From NCBI GenBank assembly GCA_963790525.1, contig CAWBOV010000005.1, positions 62,001-126,000 of the forward strand: a stretch of DNA of 64,000 bases, in the 5' to 3' direction. This document shows positions 55,925-64,000 of this stretch, piece by piece. Numbering within the stretch: the first letter of the stretch is position 1; the number at the start of each line of letters is the position of its first letter. This DNA is from CAWBOV01 sp963790525. GTDB lineage: Bacteria; Actinomycetota; Actinomycetes; Mycobacteriales; Jatrophihabitantaceae. The translations under genes were made by a program, and so were the position numbers. Below the pieces are notes generated by a model. That model worked only from the letters and a program-made list of their open reading frames with translations, was not told the origin of the DNA and made no database searches.

Positions 55925-56814
55925 CAGTGCGTGCCCTCCAGGTCGAGGCCGATGTCGAGCACCGGCGCGGAGTGGGTGAGCGCGCCCACGGCGAGATAGT
56001 CCACGCCCGTCTCGGCGACGGCACGGGCGCCGGCGAGGCCGAGCCCGCCCGAGGCCTCGGTGCGCACGCCGCGTGCGCGGGCGTAGGCGACGGCGGACCG
56101 CATGTCCTCGGTGCCCATGTTGTCCAGCAGCACCAGTTCGGCTCCGGCGTCGACGACCTCACGCGCCTGCTCGAGGGTGTCGACCTCGACCTCGATCACG
56201 AGCCCGGGCGCGGCCGCGCGGACCAGCGCGAAGGCCTGCGCGGCACCTCCGGCGGCGGCGACGTGGTTGTCCTTCACCAGTGCCGCGTCCGACAGCGACA
56301 TGCGGTGGTTGACCCCGCCGCCGCAGCGCACGGCGTACTTCTCCAGCGCCCGCAGGCCGGCGTGGGTCTTGCGGGTGTCGCGGATCTGCGCGCCGGTCCC
56401 TGCCACCTCGTCGACCCAGGCCCGGGTGAGGGTGGCGATGCCGGACAGGTGCCCGAGGATGTTCAGGGCGGTCCGCTCGGCGGTGACGATGTCGCGCACC
56501 GGCCCGCGGACGGTCAGCAGGACCTCTCCGGGTACGACGCGCGCGCCGTCGGCCGAGCCGAGGTCGACCCGCAGCCGGCCCGAGCTGGCGATCTCGAAGA
56601 CGTAGGCGGCGATCGGCAGCCCCGCGACCACGCCCGCCGCCCGCGGCACCGCGTCGGCCGCGCCGAGGGTGGATGCCGGGATCGTGGCGACCGCGGTCAC
56701 GTCCGGGCCGTCACCCAGATCCTCGTCCAGGGCCAGCGCGACGATGTCGATCACCGTCTGCGGGTCGAGCCCCGCGTCCTGGACGGCCTGCAGCGCGTCG
56801 GAGCGGATGCTCAT
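55924..56814 (-). CDS. nadC: Nicotinate-nucleotide pyrophosphorylase (carboxylating)
   Basis: This 296-residue quinolinate phosphoribosyltransferase makes nicotinate mononucleotide from quinolinate and PRPP. Key motifs are [37 protein letters not shown] (substrate Arg/Lys/His), [16 protein letters not shown] and [10 protein letters not shown]. The C-terminal [14 protein letters not shown] forms the phosphate site. The frame is intact. Its start overlaps the nadB stop by four bases. NadA is not seen in this window. Confidence 0.96.
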   Translation of the reverse strand: MSIRSDALQAVQDAGLDPQTVIDIVALALDEDLGDGPDVTAVATIPASTLGAADAVPRAAGVVAGLPIAAYVFEIASSGRLRVDLGSADGARVVPGEVLLTVRGPVRDIVTAERTALNILGHLSGIATLTRAWVDEVAGTGAQIRDTRKTHAGLRALEKYAVRCGGGVNHRMSLSDAALVKDNHVAAAGGAAQAFALVRAAAPGLVIEVEVDTLEQAREVVDAGAELVLLDNMGTEDMRSAVAYARARGVRTEASGGLGLAGARAVAETGVDYLAVGALTHSAPVLDIGLDLEGTH

Positions 56815-58569
56815 GCGGCTCCGTTCGGTTCGGTGGTGAATGCCGGGGTGAGGAGGTCGTTCGGCGCCCCCGGAGTCGGGACGTAGGTCGTGGTGACGGT
56901 GCCGTCGGGACCGAGGACGCAGTCGAGGTGACCCTGCCAGTCCGTGTCGTCCCGGCTCGGGAAGTCCTCACGCCAGTGCGACCCGCGGGTCTCCTCGCGC
57001 CGGCGGGCCGCGTGGACGAGCGCGGCGGCGACGGTGAGCAGGTTGGTCGCCTCCCAGCTGCCGATCCCGGGGAGGTCGCTCCGGCGGGTACCCAGATCGG
57101 CCAGGCCCGTGGCCGCGCGTGCCAGGCCGGCGGCGTCGCGCAGCACCCCGGCGTCGGCGGACATCAACCGCTGCAGATCGCCGCGCACCGACTCGTCCAC
57201 GAGGCCGGCCGGGGCGGGTTCCGAGGTCGACGCCGGCTCAGCAGACGTCGGATCGGTGTTCGCCGGCTCAGCGATCGCCGGATCGGTGGCCAGGCGGGCG
57301 AGGATGTCGGCGGCGATGCGCCGACCGAACACGAGGCCCTCCAGCAGGGAGTTCGAGGCGAGCCGGTTCGCGCCGTGCACGCCGGTGCAGGCAGCTTCCC
57401 CGCACGCGTAGAGGCGGTCGATCGAGCTGCGGCCCTCGAGGTCGGTGCGGACGCCACCGGAGGCGTAGTGGCTGGCGGGCACGACCGGGATCAGATCCGA
57501 TCACGGGGTCGATCCCGTGCGCCTCCAGCGTGGCCAGGATCGTGGGGAACCGCACGCGCCACTTCTCCCGGCCGAAGTGCCGGGCATCCAGCCAGACGTG
57601 CTCGGCGCCCGAGTCGTGCATCCGGCGCAGGATGGCCTTGGCGACCACGTCGCGCGGCGCCAGGTCGGCGAGTTCGTGCGCTCCCGCCATGAACGGCACG
57701 CCGGCGTCGTCGACCAGGAAGGCGCCCTCTCCCCGGACGGCCTCGCTGACGAGAGGTTGCTGGCCGTGGGCACGGTGCCCCAGCCAGAGCACGGTCGGAT
57801 GGAACTGCACGAATTCCAGGTCGCGCACGACCGCGCCGGCGCGCATCGCGGCGGCCACTCCGTCACCGGTGGACACCGACGGGTTGGTGGTCGACGCGTA
57901 GACCTGTCCGATCCCCCCGGTGGCGAGCACGACCGCCCGGGCCAGCACGGCGCCCACTCCGTCGTGCTGCCCCTCGCCCATGACGTGCAGCGTCACGCCC
58001 CGCACCCCACCGTCCGCACCGAGCACCAGGTCCAGGACGAGGGCGTGCTCGACGACCTCGATCGACGGGTCGGCGAGCACCCGCGCCACGAGCGCCCGGC
58101 TGATCTCGGCCCCGGTGGCGTCACCGCCCGCGTGGGCGATCCGGTCCCGGTGGTGCCCGCCCTCACGCGTCAGCGACAGGTCGCCGTTGCCGGCGCGGTC
58201 GAAGCGGGTCCCGAGCCCGATCAGTTCCCGCACGGCCTCCGGCCCCTCATCGACGAGGACCCGCACAGCGGCCTCGTCGCAGGCGCCGACGCCGGCGACG
58301 AGGGTGTCGCGCAGGTGGTCCTCGGGCGTGTCGTCCGCACCCAGCGCCGCGGCGATGCCGCCCTGGGCCCACCGGGTGGAGCCCGCGGCGATCACGTCCT
58401 TGGTGACGACGAGGACGCGCAGGGGCCCGGGCCCGTCGGTCAGGCGGAGCGCTGTCGTCAGCCCCGCGATCCCGGAACCCACGACGACGACGTCGGCGTG
58501 CGCGGTCCAGCCCGGCGCCGCCGATGCCAACCGGCGGGGCAGCCGCACGTCCGGGCCTCCCGCCGTCAC
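56811..58569 (-). CDS. nadB: L-aspartate oxidase, one indel in the middle
   Basis: This FAD enzyme oxidises L-aspartate to iminoaspartate for NAD synthesis. It has [17 protein letters not shown] (FAD-binding GxGxxG), [37 protein letters not shown] and the C-terminal [42 protein letters not shown]. Near 57500 the text jumps frame between GIDPV and [11 protein letters not shown]. Removing one A in GTGATCGG gives a continuous protein of about 585 residues. An Ala/Glu/Pro/Thr-rich insert after about residue 430 is unusual. It overlaps panC and nadC by four bases each. Confidence 0.93.
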
Positions 58570-59387
58570 ACCGTCACCGCGGTGTTGTCGATCAGCCGGG
58601 TACTGCCGACGCGCGCGGCCACGAGCAACCGGGCGGGGCCGTGGTCGGGCGCCGGACCGAGGTCGACGTCACGCAGTTCGAGGTAGTCGACCTCGACGCC
58701 ACCGGCGGCCGCGACGACGCCGCGCGCCGCCGCGAGCACGGCGCCCGCGCCCTGCCCGGCGGCCGCACGCCCGGCGGCCAGGGCTGCCGAGAGCGCGACG
58801 GCGGCCGCGCGGTCCGGGCCGACCAGGAAGACGTTGCGGCTGGAGCGCGCCAGGCCGTCGGGCTCGCGGACGGTGGGTACCCCGGCGATCTCGACGGCCA
58901 GATCGAGGTCGCGCACCATCGCCCGGATCAGGGTCAGCTGCTGGTAGTCCTTCTCGCCGAAGTAGGCGACGGCCGGCCGGGTCCGGTGCAGCAGCTTCGC
59001 CACGACGGTGAGCATGCCCGCGAAGTGGGTCGGCCGGGACGCGCCCTCGAGCTGCGCGCCGAGCGGTCCGGGATCGATCGAGACCTGCAGCGGCTGCGGA
59101 TAGATGTCCTCGACGGCAGGCGCCCAGACGAGGTCCACGCCGGCTCGCTCGCATCGGGCCAGGTCGGCGTCGAGGTCGCGCGGGTAGCGGGCCAGGTCCT
59201 CGGTCGGCCCGAACTGGGTGGGGTTGACGAAGATCGTCGCCAGCACGACGTCGGCACCCGTGGCTGCTGCCTCGAGCAGGGCCTGGTGGCCGTCGTGGAG
59301 CGCGCCCATCGTGAACACGGCGCCCACGCGTCCACCGAGCTCGGCCCGCGCGCTGAGGAAGTCCTGCCGCGTCTGCACGACCTTCAT
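58566..59387 (-). CDS. panC: Pantothenate synthetase
   Basis: This enzyme ligates pantoate and beta-alanine using ATP. The 273-residue product from ATG 59387 contains [16 protein letters not shown] (HxGH-like motif with TMGALH), [33 protein letters not shown], and DGLARSSRN in the KMSKS-like region. The start overlaps the DUF2520 stop (ATGA). panD, often next to panC in actinobacteria, is not present between panC and coaX here; nadB and nadC occupy the position instead. Confidence 0.96.
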   Translation of the reverse strand: MKVVQTRQDFLSARAELGGRVGAVFTMGALHDGHQALLEAAATGADVVLATIFVNPTQFGPTEDLARYPRDLDADLARCERAGVDLVWAPAVEDIYPQPLQVSIDPGPLGAQLEGASRPTHFAGMLTVVAKLLHRTRPAVAYFGEKDYQQLTLIRAMVRDLDLAVEIAGVPTVREPDGLARSSRNVFLVGPDRAAAVALSAALAAGRAAAGQGAGAVLAAARGVVAAAGGVEVDYLELRDVDLGPAPDHGPARLLVAARVGSTRLIDNTAVTV

Positions 59388-60277
59388 CGCGTCTCCCACC
59401 GGCTCAGCACCTCGGTGAGGGCAGCGAACTGTGCCGCGCTGATCCGCCCGGAGGCGCTCGCCCGTTCGGCGGTGCGCCGGGCCAGGGCCACGTAGACGTC
59501 GACGACGTCGGGGCTCTCGCGACTGAGCGCGGCCAGATGGGCGGCGATCGTGGCGGTGTCACCCCGCGAGACCGGGCCGGTCAGGGCGGCGTCACCGAGG
59601 CGCAGCACGTTGTCCAGCGCGGCGCCCACCAGCGGGGTGAGCAGCCGGGTGGGCTCCTCGACTCCCGCCTCGCGCAGCATCTGCACCGCGTCGCCGACCA
59701 CGGTCACGACGTGATTCGCACCGTGGCTGAGTGCCGCGTGGTACAGCGGGCGGGCCGCGTCCGGCACCCACACCGGCTCCCCGCCCATCTCCAGCACGAG
59801 CGCCTCGGCCACGGGGCGGAACTCCGGCGACGCGGTCACCCCGAACACCGCTCCCCCGAGCCGGTCCAGGTCCTCGGGGCGGCCGAGGAACGTCATCGCG
59901 GGATGCAACGCGAGCGGCACCACCCCGGCCGACGTGGCGGGTTCGAGCACCGCCAACCCGTGCGCGCCGGACGTGTGCGCCACCAGCTGGCCCACCCGGA
60001 ACGCGCCCGTGTGCGCCAGCCCGGCGACGAGGGCGGGGAGTTCGTCGTCCGGCACGGCCAGCAGGACCAGGTCGGCCGCGGCGGCGACCTCGGCGGGCGT
60101 GTCGATGCGTGCGTCGGGCAGGAGCCGCCTGGCCCGGGCCAGGGACGCGTCGGAGACGGCGCTCGCGGCCAGGACATGATGTCCGGCACGGGCGAGCGCG
60201 GCGCCGAGGACCGATCCGACGCGCCCGGTGCCGATGACGCCCAGGGACAGCCGTGGCGGCGCGTCGAAGCGAGTCAC
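59384..60277 (-). CDS. Rossmann-like/DUF2520 domain protein
   Basis: This 297-residue protein has [23 protein letters not shown] (NAD(P) loop, GxGxxG), [15 protein letters not shown] and [16 protein letters not shown]. The C-terminal helical DUF2520 domain carries [21 protein letters not shown]. It resembles a dehydrogenase of the ProC/6-phosphogluconate dehydrogenase layout. In actinobacteria it sits before panC (Rv3603c) and may supply ketopantoate reductase-like activity, which is unproven. GTG 60277 fits the domain start. ATG further upstream adds unsupported sequence. Confidence 0.87.
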   Translation of the reverse strand: MTRFDAPPRLSLGVIGTGRVGSVLGAALARAGHHVLAASAVSDASLARARRLLPDARIDTPAEVAAAADLVLLAVPDDELPALVAGLAHTGAFRVGQLVAHTSGAHGLAVLEPATSAGVVPLALHPAMTFLGRPEDLDRLGGAVFGVTASPEFRPVAEALVLEMGGEPVWVPDAARPLYHAALSHGANHVVTVVGDAVQMLREAGVEEPTRLLTPLVGAALDNVLRLGDAALTGPVSRGDTATIAAHLAALSRESPDVVDVYVALARRTAERASASGRISAAQFAALTEVLSRWETR

Positions 60278-60426
60278 TACCCATCCGATCCAGTCACGGG
60301 CACTGCGGTACCGGTCGCAGGTGAGGATAGTTGCCGTCCCCGGGTCGTGCCGCCGGGGTCGGGTCGGGTTGGGCGTGGGGCCGGTCCGCGGGGCTGTCAC
60401 GCGTCCCGGTGCGGCGGACGTCGGCG

Positions 60427-60768
60427 CTACTCGGCCGACAGCGGCCAGCCGCCGCCCTCACGCTGCTCGGCAGCCAGCGCGTCGCTGACGATGCGCTGGG
60501 CCGTCGCGCGTACGGCGGCATCGAGGTCCACGCCCGTCTGATCGGCCAGCGAGAAGACCCCGAACGCCAGCAGGCCCAGGGCGTCCGTCCACTCGGGGGT
60601 GGGCCGGAACGGCCGCCGTCCCCGTTCGGTCGCGGCGGTGGCGATCAGGCTCAGCCGCCCCAGGTGGGTCAACGACTCGAGCAGGAGGGCCGGGGCGTTG
60701 GCGCCGAGAGCGGCGCGATCGGCCGCGGCGGCCACGACCTGGGCCAGGTCCGGTCGGATATCGGTCAT
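60427..60768 (-). CDS. MazG-like nucleotide pyrophosphohydrolase-fold protein
   Basis: This 113-residue all-helical protein has EWTDALGLLAFGVFSLADQTGVDLDAAVRATAQRI, in the layout of MazG/dCTPase-like proteins (E..D.L....DQ.G.DL..AV). The usual ExxE12-28ExxD metal residues are only partly evident. It would cleave a non-canonical NTP to NMP. It lies inside the folate/pantothenate operon between DUF2520 and DUF6779 genes. Confidence 0.7.
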   Translation of the reverse strand: MTDIRPDLAQVVAAAADRAALGANAPALLLESLTHLGRLSLIATAATERGRRPFRPTPEWTDALGLLAFGVFSLADQTGVDLDAAVRATAQRIVSDALAAEQREGGGWPLSAE

Positions 60769-60885
60769 GCGCCCAGACTCTCATGCGGCGCCCCTGCGGA
60801 TCGCGACGCACCGGCCCACGACACGCCCGCCCGCGCAGTCGCTGTCCGGACGCGCCGGCCCGCACGGACGTGGTCGACGTGAGGG

Positions 60886-62285
60886 TCAGCCGTGACGACG
60901 GCGGGGAGACGCGTCCTCTGCATCCTCGGCGGCCGCGCGAGCCGCGGCTTCGGCCTGTTCTGCCGCCAAACGGCGCCGCCCGACGTATTCGGATGCCTCG
61001 CGGGAGGCCGGTACCGACTCGGCAAGAGCGTGACGGCGGGCGCGGCGGGGCGACTCAGCCGGGCTGGACACCGACGGCGAGGAGACCGACGGCGAGGGAC
61101 CGACGGCGCAGTGGACGTCGGCGCAGTGGACGTCGGCGCAGTGGACGTCGGCGCAGTGGACGTCGGCGCGGAACGGACCGGAGCTGCGGGCGGGGCCGAA
61201 GCGGGTACGGCAGGTGTGGCCGGAAGCGGCGACTCCGGGCCGGGATCGAAGGCTGACAGTCGCGGCAGTCCGGCGAACGGGTCCGCGCCCAGCGACACCG
61301 GAACGGACGGCGCCGGAGCAGGTGAGGCCGGCTCGGGCGCCCGGCGGAGCGGTGCCGCGGCGGCGGCAGGGCGAGCGGCGGACGGCCCCGGCGTCACTGG
61401 CGTGGAGGCGGGAGCCGGCACAGGAGTCGGCCTCGGCACCGGCGCGGTGGCGGCCGGGGCGGGCGTGGCCGGGGCGGGCGTGGCCGGGGCTGCGGTGGCG
61501 GCCGGGATCTGCCCGGTGGGCTGAGTCGGACGGGCAGGAGCCGTCGAGCGCGGGGCCGTCCCAGCAGCCGCCGGCGCGGCGGCGGGTTCCGGGGCCGTAC
61601 CGGCGACCGCGGGGGCGGGGACTCCCGGCAGCGGGGTCGAGTCGTGTCCCCGGTTGGGCTTGACCCACGCCTCGGCGCGCTGCCCGCTCGGCACGCGCTC
61701 CACGGGGGCGCCCGGCAGCGGGGCAGGCACCCCGGCAGCGGCGACGCCGGCGGCGACGGGCGCGGCGGTCAGGCTCTCCCGCTCACCGCTCAGCCGGCGG
61801 ACCTCGTGCTGCAGCGCGGCCAGGTCCGAGCCGATGATGCGGGTCGTCTCGATGCGTTCCAGCCGCAGCCGTCCGTCGACGGCGTCGAGCACGTCGCCCC
61901 GGAGTGCGGCGACCTCGCGGCGCAGCGCGGCGAGCTCCTCACGCAACCCGTTCTCCATCTCGCGGCGGAGCATCACCTCCAGCTGCAGCTCGTACTCGCG
62001 GCGCCCGGCGACCTCACGCTCCAACTCCAGCTCGAACGTCTTGCGCAGTTCGAGCTCACGTCCGGGTGAGCCCGCGCTCGTATCCGCACTCGGGGCCGCC
62101 CAGTAGATGCCGTACCAGCCGATCACCACACCCCACAGGGCGATGGGCAGGCCGAGGCGGGTGCCCTTGGTGGAGTCCGAGAACGCGACGAGACAGGTCC
62201 CCACGGCGGTCACGATCACCGCGATGATGATCACAGCCGACCGCAGGAGCGCTCTGCGGCGGCTCTGGGGTTCGGTCTTCGTCAT
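60886..62285 (-). CDS. DUF6779-like membrane protein with proline/alanine-rich tail
   Basis: ATG 62285 opens with two membrane spans (AVIIIAVIVTAVGTCLVAF and LPIALWGVVIGWYGIYWAA). A Glu/Arg coiled-coil helix follows (ELELRKTFELELEREVAGR, LRREVAALRGDVLDAV), and then about 230 residues rich in Ala, Pro and Thr. Near 61080 two frames compete. The one ending at 60886 has a helical tail AEQAEAAARAAAEDAEDA and is preferred. The other runs to 60765 and overlaps the next start. The gene is a conserved neighbour of folK and panC (Rv3604c position). Function is unknown. Confidence 0.72.
61111..61170 (-). repeat. 15-bp in-frame tandem repeat (STAPT) in the DUF6779-like gene
   Basis: Four consecutive copies of GTGGACGTCGGCGCA (plus-strand sense), the last with one base change, encode repeated Ser-Thr-Ala-Pro-Thr on the minus strand. 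The repeat lies in the disordered tail, where copy-number change would be tolerated. Confidence 0.85.
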
Positions 62286-62340
62286 ATCGCGTCACTCTAT
62301 CGGCTCGGGACGGACCTCCCGCCGACCCGGGACGAGCCGG

Positions 62341-62793
62341 TCAGGGGCGGCGATCCTCGGCACCGGGATCGACAGCTGATCTTTCCAGCAGAACGCCGGC
62401 GACCACGAGGGCCACGCTGACCACCACCAGAATCAGTCCGGACCGCGTGTCGTGGCCGGCCGCGCTGACGCGGGAGGCGTCGGGGACGACCCGCGCGAGC
62501 AGCCCCACCGTGGCTCCCACCACTCCCGCGCCGACGAGCGCCGTGGCCTTGCCGAGCGCTGCGCACCGGGCGATGACGATCGCCTGCATCGGCTTGGCAC
62601 CCGGCTGGTGGGTGATGGCCGCGCGCACCCGGCGGGACGCGATCCACTCGGCGATGGCGAGGACGCCGATCGGCACCCCGGCGTACGGCTGGATCGGCGG
62701 CAGGGAGCCGTAGGAACGGCGGAGCAGGACGTAGACCACCACCGCGACGATCGCGAACGGAACGGCGAGGTCGCCGGGACCGGTCCGTTTCAT
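62341..62793 (-). CDS. DUF3180 membrane protein
   Basis: This 150-residue protein has four predicted spans: FAIVAVVVYVLLRR, VPIGVLAIAEWIA, ATALVGAGVVGATVGLLARV and LILVVVSVALVVAGVLLE. The loop SLPPIQPYAGVPIGVL and the segment QAIVIARCAALGKA are DUF3180 features. It follows folK in actinobacterial folate operons (Rv3605c). Function is unknown. Its start overlaps the folK stop by four bases. Confidence 0.9.
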   Translation of the reverse strand: MKRTGPGDLAVPFAIVAVVVYVLLRRSYGSLPPIQPYAGVPIGVLAIAEWIASRRVRAAITHQPGAKPMQAIVIARCAALGKATALVGAGVVGATVGLLARVVPDASRVSAAGHDTRSGLILVVVSVALVVAGVLLERSAVDPGAEDRRP

Positions 62794-63353
62794 CCCCGCC
62801 CCTCGTCGCCCGCGGGCAGGGTCAGTACCAGGTCGGCACGGCGCCGGACGCCGGCCCGGTCCGCGGGATCCAGCGCGGTGAGCAACCGCGCGACGCGACC
62901 GTGCCCCACGAGCTCGGCCGCCGGATCCACCTCCGCCCACGGCACGAGCACGAAGGCCCGTTGCGCGGCGCGCGGATGGGGAAGCGTCAGGTCCGGGTCG
63001 GCCGATTCGACGGCATCGACGGTGATCACGTCCACATCCAGCGTCCGTGGCCCGAACCGGACGTCACGCACGCGCGCGGCGGCGTTCTCCGCGGCGAACG
63101 CGCGGTCGAGCCAGTCCCGGGGGGTCAGGCCGGGCAGCTCGACCAGGAGGACGGCGTTGAGGTAATCCGGCTGCGGCACCGGCCCCCAGGGCGCGGTCTC
63201 GTGCACCGCGGACACCGCGCGCACGGCCGGCCCGAAGGAGTCGACCGCCGACTGCAGGTGGGCCAGCCGGTCACCGAGATTGCTCCCGATGGACAGCACC
63301 GCCCGGCTCGGCTGTCCCGGCCCGGTCACGCTCGGCTGTCCCGGCACGGTCAC
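62790..63353 (-). CDS. folK: HPPK (2-amino-4-hydroxy-6-hydroxymethyldihydropteridine diphosphokinase)
   Basis: This enzyme transfers pyrophosphate from ATP to the pterin in folate synthesis. The 187-residue product has AVLSIGSNLGDRLAHLQ (family start), ETAPWGPVPQPDYLNAV, RFGPRTLDVDVITVD (catalytic Asp pair) and LPHPRAAQRAFVLVPW. The N-terminus before the first strand is about 16 residues of repeated PGQPS, slightly long, so a later start is possible. GTG 63353 overlaps the folB stop. Confidence 0.95.
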   Translation of the reverse strand: MTVPGQPSVTGPGQPSRAVLSIGSNLGDRLAHLQSAVDSFGPAVRAVSAVHETAPWGPVPQPDYLNAVLLVELPGLTPRDWLDRAFAAENAAARVRDVRFGPRTLDVDVITVDAVESADPDLTLPHPRAAQRAFVLVPWAEVDPAAELVGHGRVARLLTALDPADRAGVRRRADLVLTLPAGDEGRG

Positions 63354-63748
63354 GGCCGCACCCGTCGGATCGTCACGGAGACGTCGCTGAAGGCGAGCGC
63401 GATCGGGGCCTGCGGCTTGTGGACGGTGACGGTGGCCGCCGCGACCCGCCGGTCCGCCAGGCACACGTCCGCGAGGCGGGCCGCCAGCGTCTCCAGCAGG
63501 TCGACGGGAGGTCCGGAGACGACGGCACCCAGCGCTTCGGCGAGCTCGCCGTAGTGGACGGTGTCGGCGACGTCATCGGAGGCGGCGGCCGTGCGGGTGT
63601 CGACCTCCAGGGCGACGTCCACCACGAAGTCCTGGCCGTCCCTGCGCTCGTGGTCGAACACGCCGTGGTGGCCGAACACGCGCAGGCCGGTGAGCGTGAT
63701 CAGGTCCGGAGTCGCCGACGGACGCCGCCCGGGCACCGGTGCGCTCAT
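63350..63748 (-). CDS. folB: Dihydroneopterin aldolase
   Basis: This 132-residue enzyme makes hydroxymethyldihydropterin from dihydroneopterin. It contains LITLTGLRVFGHHGVFDHERRDGQDF, VHYGELAEAL, LLETLAARLADVCL and VHKPQAPI with the catalytic Lys. Length is typical. The start overlaps the folP stop (ATGA) and the stop overlaps folK. Confidence 0.96.
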   Translation of the reverse strand: MSAPVPGRRPSATPDLITLTGLRVFGHHGVFDHERRDGQDFVVDVALEVDTRTAAASDDVADTVHYGELAEALGAVVSGPPVDLLETLAARLADVCLADRRVAAATVTVHKPQAPIALAFSDVSVTIRRVRP

Positions 63749-64000
63749 GCCGGCCCGTCCTCTGCGGCGGCCCGGATCGCCGCGGCGACGAGGGCGGCGT
63801 CCACGCTCGCGCGCACCTCGTGGACGCGCACACCCCAGGCACCGGCCAGAGCGCTGTAGGTGGTGACCGCGACGGTGGCATCCTCGCGTCCCGCGGCCGG
63901 GCGTGGGGCGCCGGAGGGATCCGCCAGCAGCGAGCCCAGGAACGACTTGCGCGACGCGCCGACCAGGACGGGCAGCCCCAGGTCGACGATCTCGGCCAGG
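63745..64000 (-). CDS. folP: Dihydropteroate synthase, C-terminal part (runs off the window)
   Basis: The last 85 codons are present. LGLPVLVGASRKSFLG is the conserved C-terminal pterin/phosphate-site strand with the Lys-Ser/Arg pair. AGREDATVAVTTYSALAGAWGVRVHEVRAS is the final TIM-barrel helix region. The 5' part lies beyond position 64000. It condenses pterin pyrophosphate with p-aminobenzoate and is the sulfonamide target. The stop overlaps the folB start. Confidence 0.95.
   Translation of the reverse strand, partial: LAEIVDLGLPVLVGASRKSFLGSLLADPSGAPRPAAGREDATVAVTTYSALAGAWGVRVHEVRASVDAALVAAAIRAAAEDGPA

Overview
This window comes from the chromosome of a high-GC Gram-positive actinobacterium. 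The evidence is the very GC-rich third codon positions, the frequent GTG starts, the ATGA/GTGA start-stop overlaps, and a gene order that follows the Mycobacterium tuberculosis Rv3600-Rv3670 neighbourhood. Matching blocks are the folP-folB-folK/pantothenate/NAD block, topA with an Rv3647c-like gene, the Rv3649-like helicase, the tad pilus genes with ssd, an HAD-IB phosphatase, an Rv3662c-like gene, acs, and an Rv3669/ephE-like pair. A member of the Pseudonocardiales or a near relative fits, but I cannot fix the genus from sequence alone.

Layout. 0-2.6 kb is a decayed accessory strip: a polyol dehydrogenase and a phosphotransferase-fold kinase, then three gene fragments, ending at the 3' end of a tRNA-Thr(CGT) gene. 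2.8-7.4 kb holds a nickel transporter behind a Nur-box-like palindrome, then ricT, holB and tmk. 6.9-8.3 kb is a divergent tamR/tam pair (control of trans-aconitate methylation). 8.3-9.5 kb is a DUF559 nuclease-like gene bracketed by two copies of a 48-bp palindromic element. 9.6-19.2 kb holds housekeeping genes: topoisomerase I, the membrane H+-pyrophosphatase, a STAS anti-anti-sigma protein and an MrfA-type DNA repair helicase.

The tad (Flp pilus) locus is split. DUF4244 pilin-like, TadE and TadG-like genes lie at 19.2-20.1 kb, while tadC, tadB, tadA and ssd lie at 38.4-42.0 kb. The 18 kb between them is a mixed cargo: P450, DUF2090 aldolase-like, DUF1810, an MFS pump, an SGNH hydrolase, an excalibur protein, DNA polymerase IV with an SOS-box-like site, a FUSC membrane protein, a nitrilase, a GH26-like/PKD secreted enzyme, a glyoxalase-fold protein, a GH15 enzyme, a DMT transporter, a hydrolase and a hemerythrin. 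Both tad halves have a matching 34-35 bp inverted DnaA-box-like element upstream.

42.2-55.1 kb holds an HAD phosphatase, an MFS pump, an Rv3662c-like gene, acetyl-CoA synthetase, an SDR/TetR pair, a holin-like membrane protein with an epoxide-hydrolase-like protein, a DrrAB-like ABC exporter with a DesKR-like two-component system, and a methyltransferase. 55.2-64 kb is one long minus-strand cofactor operon: folP (partial), folB, folK, DUF3180, DUF6779, MazG-like, DUF2520, panC, nadB, nadC and coaX.

Many conserved genes between 42 and 58 kb, plus ricT and topA, are broken by single-base indels. The protein sequence resumes in another frame, and most cases I could resolve are one surplus base. 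This points to sequence error rather than gene decay, so those genes are annotated across their full frame-corrected spans.
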